The notes under the pieces: generated by a model | Told to the model about the DNA's origin: nothing | Seen by the model: the letters and a program-made list of their open reading frames with translations, nothing else | The model's database searches: none | Program-made: the position numbers and the translations under genes | NCBI GenBank assembly: GCA_964534355.1 | Contig: CAZHNZ010000044.1 | Span: forward strand, 1-29,240 | From: CAXXIC01 sp964534355 | GTDB taxonomy: Bacteria; Bacteroidota; Bacteroidia; Bacteroidales; UBA7332 | Length of the DNA stretch: 29,240 nt | Direction: 5' to 3' | Part shown: in pieces, positions 21,590 through 29,240 of the stretch | Layout: each line of letters opens with the position of its first letter | Numbering within the stretch: the stretch's first letter is position 1

Positions 21590-21895
21590 TTGATTCGTTG
21601 TTTAAATTTACTAGTAGCATATCCTTACACAAACCTTATCCCTAGACAATAAACACAGTTTTTTATATTCTATTCATTGATAATCCAAACTAATTTACTA
21701 GATTCTGTAAATTAGTTAAATATCGAAAATAACGGTTTGAGAATAGTTTCTTGTATTTGCATTTCTTGTTTTGTCTATAATTAAGTTTTATTGTACTAAT
21801 CCGCAAATATACATTATTTATCGATAACAAATGAAGTTATTTTGACAAATATTATTCATAAGCTAAATCAGGTAACGTTTTCAATACGACGATAT
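21590..21895. other. AT-rich gap with nothing recognisable
   Basis: About 300 bp upstream of the DUF1919 gene, largely A/T, with no open frame of coding character, no clear -7/-33 pair and no strong hairpin that I can see. It ends at the structured repeat starting near 21896. Confidence 0.5.
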
Positions 21896-22024
21896 GAGGG
21901 AGTAACTTCGCGAGAGGGATAGTAGCGGATACCCCGCAGCCGGATGCAAAGGATTGATAGTGAGCAGAAAGATGAACCGGCGAGGAGTATGAGCGGATAG
22001 CCCGGCCCCCGTGGGGCTCGCCCA
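21896..22024 (+). repeat. Structured intergenic repeat, copy C
   Basis: The same ordered blocks as copy B, now on the plus strand: GCGAGAGGGATAGT, AGCGGATACCCCGCAGCCGG (21924-21943), GAGCAGAAAGATG, CCGGCGAGGAGTATGAGC, GGATAGCCCG, then a GGCCCCCGTGGGGCTC hairpin. It lies just past the stop of the minus-strand AraC gene. Confidence 0.8.
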
Positions 22025-22054
22025 AATATTAAGAAAAAAGAGAAGTAAAGGTGT

Positions 22055-22921
22055 TTATTTTCGGATGAGGAGGAGGTAGTCGGTGGGGGTGTATGAGGTG
22101 ATGGATTTGAATGTTTTGTTGAAGTTTGAGAGGTTGTTGAAGCCGCATTCGAGGGCGATTTGGGAGATGGAGAGGCGGGCTTCGATGAGGAGTTTGCAGG
22201 CGAAGCCGACGCGCATTTCGGAGATGTGGCAGATGATGGTTTTGCCGGTTTTCTGGCGGAAGAAGCGGCAGAGGGCGGTGACGTTCATACCGGAGAGTTG
22301 GGCGATGTTTTCGATGGTGATTTTGCGGGTGTAGTTGTAGTTGATGTAGGTGAGTATTTTGGAGAGGCGCTGGTCGGTCTCTTCTATTTTGTTTTTTTCG
22401 AAGTGTGCGCCGGCGAGGAGCTGGTATTGCGTGCAGGCGGACATCTGGTGGAGGATGGAAAGTAGCTCGATGTAGCGTTCCATGCCTGTGAGGCGGAGCA
22501 TGCGGAGGAGGCGGCGGCTGATGGTTTTGTTTCGCTGGTCGGTGAAGCGGATGCCGCGCTGTGCGTTTTGGAGGAGGCGCTGTATGGCGGCAAACTCGGG
22601 CAGGCTGAGTGTGGCGTGCGAGAGTAGTTCGGGAGGAAATTGTACGACTACGGCATTGACGCGGTAGTCGGGGTGCTGGGTGTAGAATATTTCGTGGTTT
22701 TTCCAATAGTGTGGTAAGTTGCTGCCTAAGAGGACGATATCGCCTTCGGCAAAGGGCTCGATGCTGTCGCCGACGTAGCGTGTGCCGTAGCTTTTGAGCA
22801 CGGCTACGATCTCGAACTCGCGGTGGTAGTGCCACGGAAAGGTGAAGTGAGGGAAGTCGTCCCACTTGACTTTGATGCAGCCGGAGCCGAGGATGTTGAG
22901 TTGTTCGTGCATCATTTTCAT
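22055..22921 (-). CDS. AraC-family transcriptional regulator
   Basis: A 288-residue regulator from the chosen start MKMMHEQLNIL. An N-terminal cupin-like sensing domain (FTFPWHYHREFEIVAVL, GDIVLLGSNLPHYW) is followed by a C-terminal double helix-turn-helix (residues ~190-288: ITIENIAQLSGMNVTALCRFFRQKTG and SISQIALECGFNNLSNFNKTFK). It is transcribed divergently from the sugar-catabolic genes and is the obvious candidate to control them in response to a sugar or sugar acid. The in-frame extension to 23068 is rejected because it runs through the -7 element at 22976-22983. Confidence 0.93.
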   Translation of the reverse strand: MKMMHEQLNILGSGCIKVKWDDFPHFTFPWHYHREFEIVAVLKSYGTRYVGDSIEPFAEGDIVLLGSNLPHYWKNHEIFYTQHPDYRVNAVVVQFPPELLSHATLSLPEFAAIQRLLQNAQRGIRFTDQRNKTISRRLLRMLRLTGMERYIELLSILHQMSACTQYQLLAGAHFEKNKIEETDQRLSKILTYINYNYTRKITIENIAQLSGMNVTALCRFFRQKTGKTIICHISEMRVGFACKLLIEARLSISQIALECGFNNLSNFNKTFKSITSYTPTDYLLLIRK

Positions 22922-22975
22922 GGTGAATGGTTGTTTGAGATTATTTGAATGTGGAATGGGAATGTTTTTAATTTG

Positions 22976-22983
22976 CAAATATA
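22976..22983 (-). promoter_or_regulatory. -7 element of the AraC gene
   Basis: TATATTTG on the minus strand, 55-62 nt before the chosen ATG (22921). No TTTG at the right -33 spacing. The ~175-bp divergent region to the SDR gene is where the regulator would bind. Confidence 0.55.
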
Positions 22984-23031
22984 GCATTATTATACGCAAA
23001 AATAGTATGTGTGTGATGAAAAAAGAGAGAT

Positions 23032-23039
23032 TAATTTTG
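23032..23039 (+). promoter_or_regulatory. -7 element of the SDR/sugar operon
   Basis: TAATTTTG matches the -7 consensus, about 60 nt before the SDR ATG. The -33 position reads TGTG, a weak match, as expected of an activator-dependent promoter. Confidence 0.5.
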
Positions 23040-23098
23040 CAGTGTGAATTGTGTTGAGCAAAAGGCACTTAAAATTTTAATCTCTAAATAATTGATTT

Positions 23099-23914
23099 AT
23101 GGAACGTTCTGTTTTTGATGTATCGGGCAAGGTAGCTGTGGTGACCGGTGGCGGTGGCGTATTGGGTGGTAATATATCGCGCAGTTTGCTGGAGGCCGGT
23201 GTAACTGTGATTGTACTGGACATCAGGGAAGATGTGTTGGCAAAACGGATTGAAGAGCTGGAGTCTCTGGGCCGGATAACGGGCTATGTGTGCAATGTGC
23301 TGTCGGAAGAGAGCCTGAAAGAGGTGCGCGACAAGATAGTGGAAAAGCATGGAAAAATAGACATACTGGTGAATGCTGCCGGTGGAAATACGCCGGGCGG
23401 TACGCTGCGTGAGGATCAGACTGTGTTTGATATGAACCTGGAAGATTACAACAAAGTGGTGGCATTGAACTCGAACGGTACGGTGTATCCGTGTCTGGTA
23501 TTTGGCGAGGCGATGGCCAAAAGCGGCTCGGGCAGTATTATTAATATTTCGTCGATGGCGACATACAATGCGATAACGCGTGTGCCGGGCTACTCGGTGG
23601 CCAAAACGGGCATCAATATATTTACGCAATGGCTGGCGATGGAGCTGGCGACCAAGTTTGGCGACAAGATACGCGTAAATGCGATTGCACCGGGCTTCTT
23701 CATTGGCGACCAAAACCGTGCGGTGCTGATTAACCCCGATGGATCGCTGACCGAGCGCAGCAAAAAGGTGATAGCCAAAACGCCGATGAAACGATTTGGC
23801 GACATCAGCGAGCTGAATGGCGTGGTGCAGTTTTTGTGTTCGGATGCGGCAAGCTTTATCACCGGAGCGATTATCCCTGTGGATGGCGGTTTCAGCGCAT
23901 TCAGCGGAGTGTAA
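23099..23914 (+). CDS. SDR oxidoreductase, D-mannonate oxidoreductase-like
   Basis: A 271-residue short-chain dehydrogenase. The cofactor-binding loop is TGGGGVLGG (residues 16-24), NAAGGNTPGG follows strand 4, and the catalytic residues are Ser near 151, Y165 and K169 (GYSVAKTGI). The sequence resembles SDRs that interconvert D-fructuronate and D-mannonate in hexuronate catabolism, and uxuA downstream supplies the next step. Substrate is therefore inferred from similarity plus context; classical UxuB belongs to another family. It is the first gene of a plus-strand run with the esterase, 19 nt downstream. Confidence 0.88.
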   Translation: MERSVFDVSGKVAVVTGGGGVLGGNISRSLLEAGVTVIVLDIREDVLAKRIEELESLGRITGYVCNVLSEESLKEVRDKIVEKHGKIDILVNAAGGNTPGGTLREDQTVFDMNLEDYNKVVALNSNGTVYPCLVFGEAMAKSGSGSIINISSMATYNAITRVPGYSVAKTGINIFTQWLAMELATKFGDKIRVNAIAPGFFIGDQNRAVLINPDGSLTERSKKVIAKTPMKRFGDISELNGVVQFLCSDAASFITGAIIPVDGGFSAFSGV

Positions 23915-23933
23915 ACACGGTAACGGGGAGATC

Positions 23934-24863
23934 ATGAAAACACGGCTTTGTATTGGATTAAGCATATTAACAGTTTTTGTTGCGACAATGGATCTCTTGT
24001 CGCAGGAGAAAATATATCTGTGGAAAAAAGGATTATCCCCCAACAGCAGAATTGTTCCTGTAAATGATTCTGTATCAAACCAACGAATGTATAGGGTTTC
24101 GGCCCCGTACATTCAGGTGTTTGAGCCGGAAAAGGCAAAAAAGAACGGCACATCTGTGCTGATAATACCCGGAGGGTCGTATGCCCGGCTTGCCTTTGAG
24201 GTGAGCGGTACGGCAATAGCCCGATGGCTGAACCGGGAGGGAATAACTGCCTATGTGCTCTATTACCGTCTGCCGCAGCAGAAGAATGTGGAGGTTTCGT
24301 ATCTGGCACCCTTGCAGGATGCGCAGCGGGCAATAAAGATAATAAGAGCACGCGGGAAAAATATTGACGCTGATAAAATGCGTATTGGTGTGCTCGGCAC
24401 CTCTGCCGGAGGGCATGTGGCAGCGGGTTTGTGCACAATGGCCTACGACTGGGCTCTTTGTGGCGATTCTCTGGATACAGAGACGAGAATGCCTGATTTC
24501 GCGGTATTGATTTCGCCGGTGATTTCGATGGCAGACTCTGTAACACACCGCGAAAGCAAGAGAAATCTGCTTGGAAACAAAGCGGGAAATGAAGAGATAG
24601 CCCAATTGTATTCGGCCGATTGTCAGGTGGGCACCGAAACACCACCGGCCATATTAATACATGCGGCAAACGACAAAGGAGTGGCGGTAGCGAACAGTAT
24701 TGCTTACTTCAACGCTCTGATAAAAAACGGAATAAACAGATCTTCTTTGCATATTTTCCCGCAGGGAGGACACAGCATATCGATGGAAAAACAACCCGGA
24801 TCGACTCAAACCTGGTCGGAACTGGTAATCATGTGGATGAAGGAAAATCATTTTACAGAATGA
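23934..24863 (+). CDS. Exported alpha/beta hydrolase, carbohydrate esterase-like
   Basis: A 309-residue protein with a signal peptide (MKTRLCIGLSILTVFVATMDLLSQ) and an alpha/beta-hydrolase fold. VLIIPGGSYARLAF carries the oxyanion-hole glycines, G-T-S157-AGGH is the nucleophile elbow, HAANDKGV supplies the Asp and PQGGHS the His. It resembles BD-FAE/acetyl-xylan-esterase-like proteins common in polysaccharide utilisation loci, which remove acetyl or feruloyl groups from plant glycans. The position between the SDR and a fucosidase fits a deacylating role on a decorated glycan. The exact substrate is not determinable. Confidence 0.87.
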   Translation: MKTRLCIGLSILTVFVATMDLLSQEKIYLWKKGLSPNSRIVPVNDSVSNQRMYRVSAPYIQVFEPEKAKKNGTSVLIIPGGSYARLAFEVSGTAIARWLNREGITAYVLYYRLPQQKNVEVSYLAPLQDAQRAIKIIRARGKNIDADKMRIGVLGTSAGGHVAAGLCTMAYDWALCGDSLDTETRMPDFAVLISPVISMADSVTHRESKRNLLGNKAGNEEIAQLYSADCQVGTETPPAILIHAANDKGVAVANSIAYFNALIKNGINRSSLHIFPQGGHSISMEKQPGSTQTWSELVIMWMKENHFTE

Positions 24864-24880
24864 AGAAATTTAATTAGCAA

Positions 24881-26881
24881 ATGAAAACACTCTCTCTCAA
24901 TTATCTTTTGATTATCCTGTTGCTGCTGCCCGTTGGGGTGGCAGCTCAGGTGTTCAAAGCCGACGACCAAAAAATGGAATGGTGGAAAGAGGCCAAATTT
25001 GGCATGTTTATCCACTGGGGGCTTTACAGCATACCGGCCGGCACGTGGGGCGAGCAAAAAATGAAACGCGTCATTGGCAGTGAGTGGATTTTGAATGTAC
25101 TGAAAATACCCATTGCCGACTACACGCAACTGGCACCTAAGTTTAATCCGGTAAAATTCGATGCCGATGCCTATGTGCTGCTGGCAAAAGAGGCTGGTAT
25201 GAAATACCTGATTTTTACGGCCAAACATTGCGAGGGTTTTGCCATGTTTCAAACGGCAGCCGATCCGTTCAACATAATGGATGCATCGCCCTACAAAAAA
25301 GATATCGTAAAAGCGCTGGCCGTGTCGTGCAAAAAATACAACATGCCCTTTGGTGTCTATTACGCGCAGGCGCTGGACTGGTATCATGCCGGCGGTGGTC
25401 ATTACGATAAAAGGTGGGACAAAGCGCAGGAAGGACGTTTCAGCGATTACATCGAAAAAGTTTCACTGCCACAGGTGAAGGAGCTGGTGGCGAACTATCA
25501 GCCCCGCGTTATTTGGTTTGATACCCCGGCCGAAATGACACCTGAACTGGCCAAAAAGTTTACCGATTATTTGGCACAACATCCCGAAATTATTTACAAC
25601 GACCGACTGGGTGGAGGTGTAGAGGGCGATCTCACAACGCCGGAGCAGTACATTCCGGCCACCGGTATTCCGGGCAAAAACTGGGAGTCGTGCATGACGA
25701 TGAATGATACCTGGGGCTATAACTCGGATGACCACAACTGGAAAAGCACCGAAACACTGGTGCGCAACCTGATAGATATTGCATCCAAAGGCGGAAATTA
25801 TCTGCTCAACATAGGTCCTGATGCATCGGGCACCATACCACCACCATCCGTAGAACGGCTGAAAGAGGTGGGTAAATGGATGAAAGCCAATGGCGAAGCA
25901 ATTTATGGTACGCAGGCAAACCCATTCAGCGAAACAACCTGGGGGCGAGTAACGCAAAAGCAGGTTGGGAAAACTACCAAACTCTATTTGCATATTTTCG
26001 ACTGGCCGGCCGATGGCAAAATTGTGCTTTACGGACTGCAAAACAAGATAAAGAAGGCCTGTGCATTGGCCAATCCGGCTACTAAAATAAGCGTTAAGCA
26101 GAATTCCGCACAACTCTCTATTCCCGTATCCGGAATGAAAAAAAGTGATTTCGCCACGGTTTTGGTGCTCGAAATTGAGGGCAAAGCCAATGTGGTAAAT
26201 AAACCCGAAATAAAATCGAATGCATCTGTCTTTATTGATAAAGCCCGGTTTACCATTAACTCATCGACACCCAATGCCGTGCTGAGATACACGCTCGACG
26301 GCACCGAACCCACCACCTTATCGGCCAAAGCAACCGGCGAAATTTGTGTGGAAAAGGCTGACTTTGTGGTGAAAGCCCGATTATTTGTCAACAATAAAGC
26401 GGTAAGCGCGGTGGCCGAAAGGCGTTTTGTGAAGTCGATACCCATGCCTGCCCTCAACGGTGGCAGAAGCGGATTTAGCTACAACTACTACGAAGGCGTA
26501 TGGAGCAATCTGCCCGATTTTGCGAAGCTGACACCTGTAAAATCGGGTGTGGCAGACCGTATAAATCTGGAAATCCGCCAACGCGAGCACAACTACGGTT
26601 TGGTGTTCGATGGCTGGGTAAATGTTCCCGAAACCAATGTGTACACATTTTATCTGGCTTCGGACGATGGCAGCCGATTGTTTATTGATCATCAAACTGT
26701 TATTGATTATGATGGTGTGCATGGCGCCGAAGAAAAGAGCGTCGAACTACCCCTTGCGGCAGGTTGGCACAAAATCACATTGCAATATTTTCAGCAGGAG
26801 ATTGGTCAGGGCCTAAAACTCGAATGGCAACCGCAGGGCAAACCCCGTACAGAGATTGATAAAACCCTGTTATCGCATTGA
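24881..26881 (+). CDS. Alpha-L-fucosidase, GH29, with chitobiase-C and PA14 domains
   Basis: A 666-residue exported glycoside hydrolase. After a signal peptide (residues 1-22) the GH29 barrel opens with WWKEAKFGMFIHWGLYS, contains TAKHCEGFAMF and YYAQALDWYH, and has the nucleophile Asp214 in VIWFDTP. A beta-sandwich of the chitobiase/FN3-like C-terminal type (~447-515, LRYTLDGTEPT) and a PA14 domain (~530-655, YTFYLASDDGSRLFIDHQ) follow; PA14 is often carbohydrate-binding. The N-terminal GH29 unit releases alpha-linked L-fucose or a related 6-deoxy sugar. It starts 17 nt after the esterase, so likely one operon. Confidence 0.94.
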   Translation: MKTLSLNYLLIILLLLPVGVAAQVFKADDQKMEWWKEAKFGMFIHWGLYSIPAGTWGEQKMKRVIGSEWILNVLKIPIADYTQLAPKFNPVKFDADAYVLLAKEAGMKYLIFTAKHCEGFAMFQTAADPFNIMDASPYKKDIVKALAVSCKKYNMPFGVYYAQALDWYHAGGGHYDKRWDKAQEGRFSDYIEKVSLPQVKELVANYQPRVIWFDTPAEMTPELAKKFTDYLAQHPEIIYNDRLGGGVEGDLTTPEQYIPATGIPGKNWESCMTMNDTWGYNSDDHNWKSTETLVRNLIDIASKGGNYLLNIGPDASGTIPPPSVERLKEVGKWMKANGEAIYGTQANPFSETTWGRVTQKQVGKTTKLYLHIFDWPADGKIVLYGLQNKIKKACALANPATKISVKQNSAQLSIPVSGMKKSDFATVLVLEIEGKANVVNKPEIKSNASVFIDKARFTINSSTPNAVLRYTLDGTEPTTLSAKATGEICVEKADFVVKARLFVNNKAVSAVAERRFVKSIPMPALNGGRSGFSYNYYEGVWSNLPDFAKLTPVKSGVADRINLEIRQREHNYGLVFDGWVNVPETNVYTFYLASDDGSRLFIDHQTVIDYDGVHGAEEKSVELPLAAGWHKITLQYFQQEIGQGLKLEWQPQGKPRTEIDKTLLSH

Positions 26882-26890
26882 TTTAAAGAA

Positions 26891-26932
26891 TAACTTATAA
26901 CTAGTAACTTGTAACCCGTAACTCGTAACTAA
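26891..26932 (+). repeat. Six tandem heptamers (TAACTNG) before uxuA
   Basis: Head-to-tail 7-mers TAACTTA, TAACTAG, TAACTTG, TAACCCG, TAACTCG and TAACTAA fill 26891-26932, ending 2 nt before the uxuA ATG. They occupy almost the whole gap between the fucosidase and uxuA, including the ribosome-binding region. Similar heptamer runs are, as I recall, dispersed in Bacteroidota genomes. Confidence 0.92.
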
Positions 26933-26933
26933 T

Positions 26934-28142
26934 ATGGCATTAGAAAAAACATGGCGCTGGTTTGGCGCAAACGATACGGTGAAACTCACCGACCTGAAAC
27001 AAATGGGAGTAGAGGGCGTAGTGACTGCCCTGCACCACATCAAAAACGGCGATGTGTGGCCGGTGGAGGAGATCATGAAGGTGAAAACCGAAATCGAAAA
27101 ACACGGAATGCGCTGGAGCGTGGTTGAGAGTCTGCCCGTAACAGAAGGCATCAAAACCAAAACCGCCGATCGCCCGCGACTGATCGAAAACTACCGTCAG
27201 TCGTTGCGCAACCTCGGTGCGTGCGGTATCGATACGGTGTGCTACAACTTTATGCCGGTGCTTGACTGGGCTCGTACCGATCTGCACTACCTGCTGCCTT
27301 CGGGGGGCGAGGTGATGTATTTCGATTTTCCGAAATTTGTGGCATTCGACGCGTTTATACTCAAACGTCCCAATGCGGTGAACGACTATCCTGCGGATAT
27401 TGTGGCCAAAGCGGAAGCCATTTTCAATGAAATGAGTGGCGAAGAGGCCGAACTGCTGGCCTACAACATTATTGTGGTGACGCAGGGCTTTATCAACGGA
27501 ACAGTAGATGGCTCGACACCCGACTACAAGAAAGTTTTCCTCGATTATATCGCTACCTATAAAGAGATTGACCGCGATGTATTGCGCAACAATCTGGCCG
27601 ATTTTCTGCGCGATGTGGTGCCCGTGGCCGAAGAAGCCGGCGTGCGTCTGTGCGTTCACCCCGACGATCCACCGTTTCCGGTATTGGGCATGCCACGCAT
27701 TGTGAGCTCGCTCGAAGATTTGGAATGGATTTGCAACGCGGTGGACTCGCCGGCCAACGGTATTACTTTTTGCACCGGCTCATTGTCTGTCCGTCGCGAG
27801 AATGACCTCGTGGAAATAGTGAAAAAGCTGGGACATCGCATTCACTTCACCCATTTGCGCAACAATCTGTTTACCGAAAATGGCTGTTTCTACGAGTCGG
27901 GACACCTGACGGGAACCATTCAGATGGCACCAATTGTAAAAGCCCTGCTCGAAGAGCAGTATCGCCGCAAAGCAGAAGGGCGAACCGATACCCGCATTCC
28001 CTTCCGCCCCGACCACGGCATAAAGATGCTCGACGACTTCGACCGGAAAGCCAATCCCGGATATCCGCTTGTAGGGCGAATGCGGGGACTGGCTGAAATT
28101 TCGGGTTTGGAGGCCGGTATAGAGTACCTGTTGCAGAAGTAA
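26934..28142 (+). CDS. uxuA: Mannonate dehydratase
   Basis: Dehydrates D-mannonate to 2-keto-3-deoxy-D-gluconate, a step of glucuronate catabolism in the cytoplasm. The 402-residue length and sequence (WRWFGANDTVKLTDLKQMGV, TALHHIKNGDVWP, CYNFMPVLDWARTDLHY) are those of UxuA TIM-barrel enzymes. Metal-binding and catalytic segments CVHPDDPP, CTGSLSVR, IHFTHLRN and FRPDHGIKM are intact. It follows the fucosidase by 52 bp and completes a fructuronate-mannonate-KDG branch with the SDR at 23099. Confidence 0.97.
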   Translation: MALEKTWRWFGANDTVKLTDLKQMGVEGVVTALHHIKNGDVWPVEEIMKVKTEIEKHGMRWSVVESLPVTEGIKTKTADRPRLIENYRQSLRNLGACGIDTVCYNFMPVLDWARTDLHYLLPSGGEVMYFDFPKFVAFDAFILKRPNAVNDYPADIVAKAEAIFNEMSGEEAELLAYNIIVVTQGFINGTVDGSTPDYKKVFLDYIATYKEIDRDVLRNNLADFLRDVVPVAEEAGVRLCVHPDDPPFPVLGMPRIVSSLEDLEWICNAVDSPANGITFCTGSLSVRRENDLVEIVKKLGHRIHFTHLRNNLFTENGCFYESGHLTGTIQMAPIVKALLEEQYRRKAEGRTDTRIPFRPDHGIKMLDDFDRKANPGYPLVGRMRGLAEISGLEAGIEYLLQK

Positions 28143-28197
28143 CCCGAAAAAGAATAGACCTATCTAATGTACTTATCTAATCTAAATTTTTGAAATT

Positions 28198-28533
28198 ATG
28201 GACTTTCTATGGAATAGAATTGTCACTTTTTTTGTTTCTTTGAAACAAAATTCTAAGCCCACCCGGAAATCGATCGGAGTACTGACTGAGGCGTGGAGTG
28301 TTCGCTGGTTTTCGAGATGGGGAGAATTCTCTACAGAAACACGACAAGAGTGCGAAATTTTCACCTCAGAGAGTGAGGCCAACGAGTTCGCCAATCAGTT
28401 GAGAGAGGCTTTTCAACTGATCAGACACACTTCTAATTCAAAGGTAACGGTAGAGCAAACACAGGTCAACAGTTGTCTGATAAAGAAAGAGACGGTCGTC
28501 ATTGAAAAGGAGGAGTTTACGTATTATTCTTAA
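28198..28533 (+). CDS. Small hypothetical protein
   Basis: A 111-residue protein I do not recognise. It starts with a short hydrophobic stretch (FLWNRIVTFFVSL), then a basic Trp-rich middle (SVRWFSRWGEF), an acidic helical segment (ESEANEFANQLREAFQLI) and a strand-rich C-terminus. Its codon use resembles its neighbours, and it fills the gap between uxuA and the GH127 gene in the same orientation, which supports it being real. No signal cleavage site is evident. Function unknown. Confidence 0.6.
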   Translation: MDFLWNRIVTFFVSLKQNSKPTRKSIGVLTEAWSVRWFSRWGEFSTETRQECEIFTSESEANEFANQLREAFQLIRHTSNSKVTVEQTQVNSCLIKKETVVIEKEEFTYYS

Positions 28534-28567
28534 TAGATAATAGAAATCATTCACTAACAACAGACAC

Positions 28568-29240
28568 ATGAATTCTACTTTCAGGTTTTTGCTTTCATCG
28601 TTTTTTGTAGTCTATTCGGCAAACATGCCGGCGCAAAGCAATCTCTACAGCAACAGTTTCAACCTCAGCGACGTACGTTTGCTCGATGGTGTATTGAAAC
28701 ACGCACAGGAGGTGAACACCCAAAACCTGCTCAGATACGATGTCGACCGACTGCTTGCCCCTTACCGCAAAGAGGCCGGACTACCCGCCAAAGCGCAAAG
28801 CTACCCCAACTGGATTGGGCTCGACGGGCACGTGGGCGGACATTATGTGACAGCATTGGCGGCCAATTATGCCGCTACGCAAAATCTGGAATGCAAAAAA
28901 CGTCTCGACTACATTATTTCTGAGTTAAAAGCCTGTCAGCAAGCCAACCGGAATGGCTACGTGGGTGGCGTTCCCAACAGTGCAAAAATATGGCCGGCTT
29001 TCCAAAATGCTGATTTTTCGGAATTCCGAAAATCGTGGGTGCCGTGGTACAATTTGCACAAAACCTACGCCGGATTGCGAGATGCGTGGCTCTATACCGG
29101 CAACGAAACAGCCCGCGGCATGTTTCTCTCGTTTTGCGATTGGGGAATAGAAATCACCAAAAACCTCACCGACGAGCAGATGGAGAAGATGCTGCAAACC
29201 GAACACGGTGGCATGAACGAGATGTTTGCCGATGCCTATA
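28568..29240 (+). CDS. GH127-type beta-L-arabinofuranosidase (5' part)
   Basis: The first 224 residues of a gene that runs off the right edge. After a signal peptide (MNSTFRFLLSSFFVVYSANMPAQ) the sequence matches GH127/DUF1680 proteins: LLDGVLKHAQEVNTQNLLRYD, WIGLDGHVGGHYVTALAANYAAT, WVPWYNLHKTYAGLRDAWLYTG and EHGGMNEMFADAY. The family removes beta-L-arabinofuranose units from plant glycans, so it fits the exported sugar-release part of this locus. The catalytic Glu/Cys zinc site lies beyond the window. Confidence 0.92.
   Translation, partial: MNSTFRFLLSSFFVVYSANMPAQSNLYSNSFNLSDVRLLDGVLKHAQEVNTQNLLRYDVDRLLAPYRKEAGLPAKAQSYPNWIGLDGHVGGHYVTALAANYAATQNLECKKRLDYIISELKACQQANRNGYVGGVPNSAKIWPAFQNADFSEFRKSWVPWYNLHKTYAGLRDAWLYTGNETARGMFLSFCDWGIEITKNLTDEQMEKMLQTEHGGMNEMFADAY

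Noticed and set aside
22029..22865. Second minus-strand frame overlapping the AraC gene
   Set aside because: Low-complexity Pro/His/Arg product out of frame with the recognisable AraC domains.

Overview
The window looks like chromosomal DNA from a Bacteroidota bacterium, probably order Bacteroidales. Many genes are preceded by the Bacteroidota -7 promoter element TAnnTTTG instead of a -10 box. Leaders are A-rich without strong Shine-Dalgarno sequences. Typical families of the phylum are present: lipoproteins with LxxC lipoboxes, thioredoxin-like lipoproteins, GH29/GH127 hydrolases, AAA_14/DUF4143 ATPases and an ArsEFG-type operon. No rRNA, tRNA, CRISPR array or intact transposase is visible.

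Layout. (1) 96-1571, guaB (IMP dehydrogenase), minus strand, with a long terminator hairpin. (2) 1764-4798, a small secreted Cys/Lys-rich protein converging on an inorganic-arsenic operon (arsR-arsC-arsM-acr3, minus strand) with a clear promoter/operator. (3) 5128-6420, an AAA_14/DUF4143 ATPase preceded by three palindromes centred exactly 33 bp apart. (4) 6854-9812, a U32 (RlhA-like) protein and a thioredoxin-like lipoprotein. (5) 9809-10476, a minus-strand pair of nitrogenase-associated families: an ArsC-like protein and a CCE_0567/DUF683-like protein. (6) 10837-13680, a second ars operon, arsR-arsE-arsF-arsG-arsP-like, of the type linked to aromatic and methylated organoarsenicals. (7) 13762-16903, three exported proteins: a serine hydrolase, a polysaccharide deacetylase and an unknown lipoprotein. 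(8) 16904-22024, an accessory AT-rich segment: yhcG-type PDDEXK nuclease and fic genes, each preceded by a copy of the same ~195-bp block, a fic remnant, a 42-bp tandem array and a low-GC DUF1919 gene. (9) 22055-29240, a sugar-catabolic region: AraC regulator, mannonate-oxidoreductase-like SDR, esterase, GH29 fucosidase, uxuA, a small unknown protein and a truncated GH127.

How the genes work together. The two ars loci are complementary. ArsC reduces arsenate, Acr3 exports arsenite and ArsM methylates it. Trivalent methylated products are the known kind of substrate for ArsP-type permeases, and one is encoded in the second locus. Both loci carry inverted repeats with an 8-bp spacer overlapping the promoter; in two of the three sites the spacer is itself a TAnnTTTG element, which suggests direct ArsR occlusion. 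The sugar region would release fucose/arabinose-type side chains outside the cytoplasm and feed a hexuronate branch through mannonate to 2-keto-3-deoxygluconate.

Most unusual: the paired ars loci with their promoter-embedded operators, the Cys-rich secreted peptide, the nif-associated pair, the 33-bp-phased palindromes, a ~110-150-nt structured intergenic repeat in three copies, and the shared block plus 42-bp array around fic.
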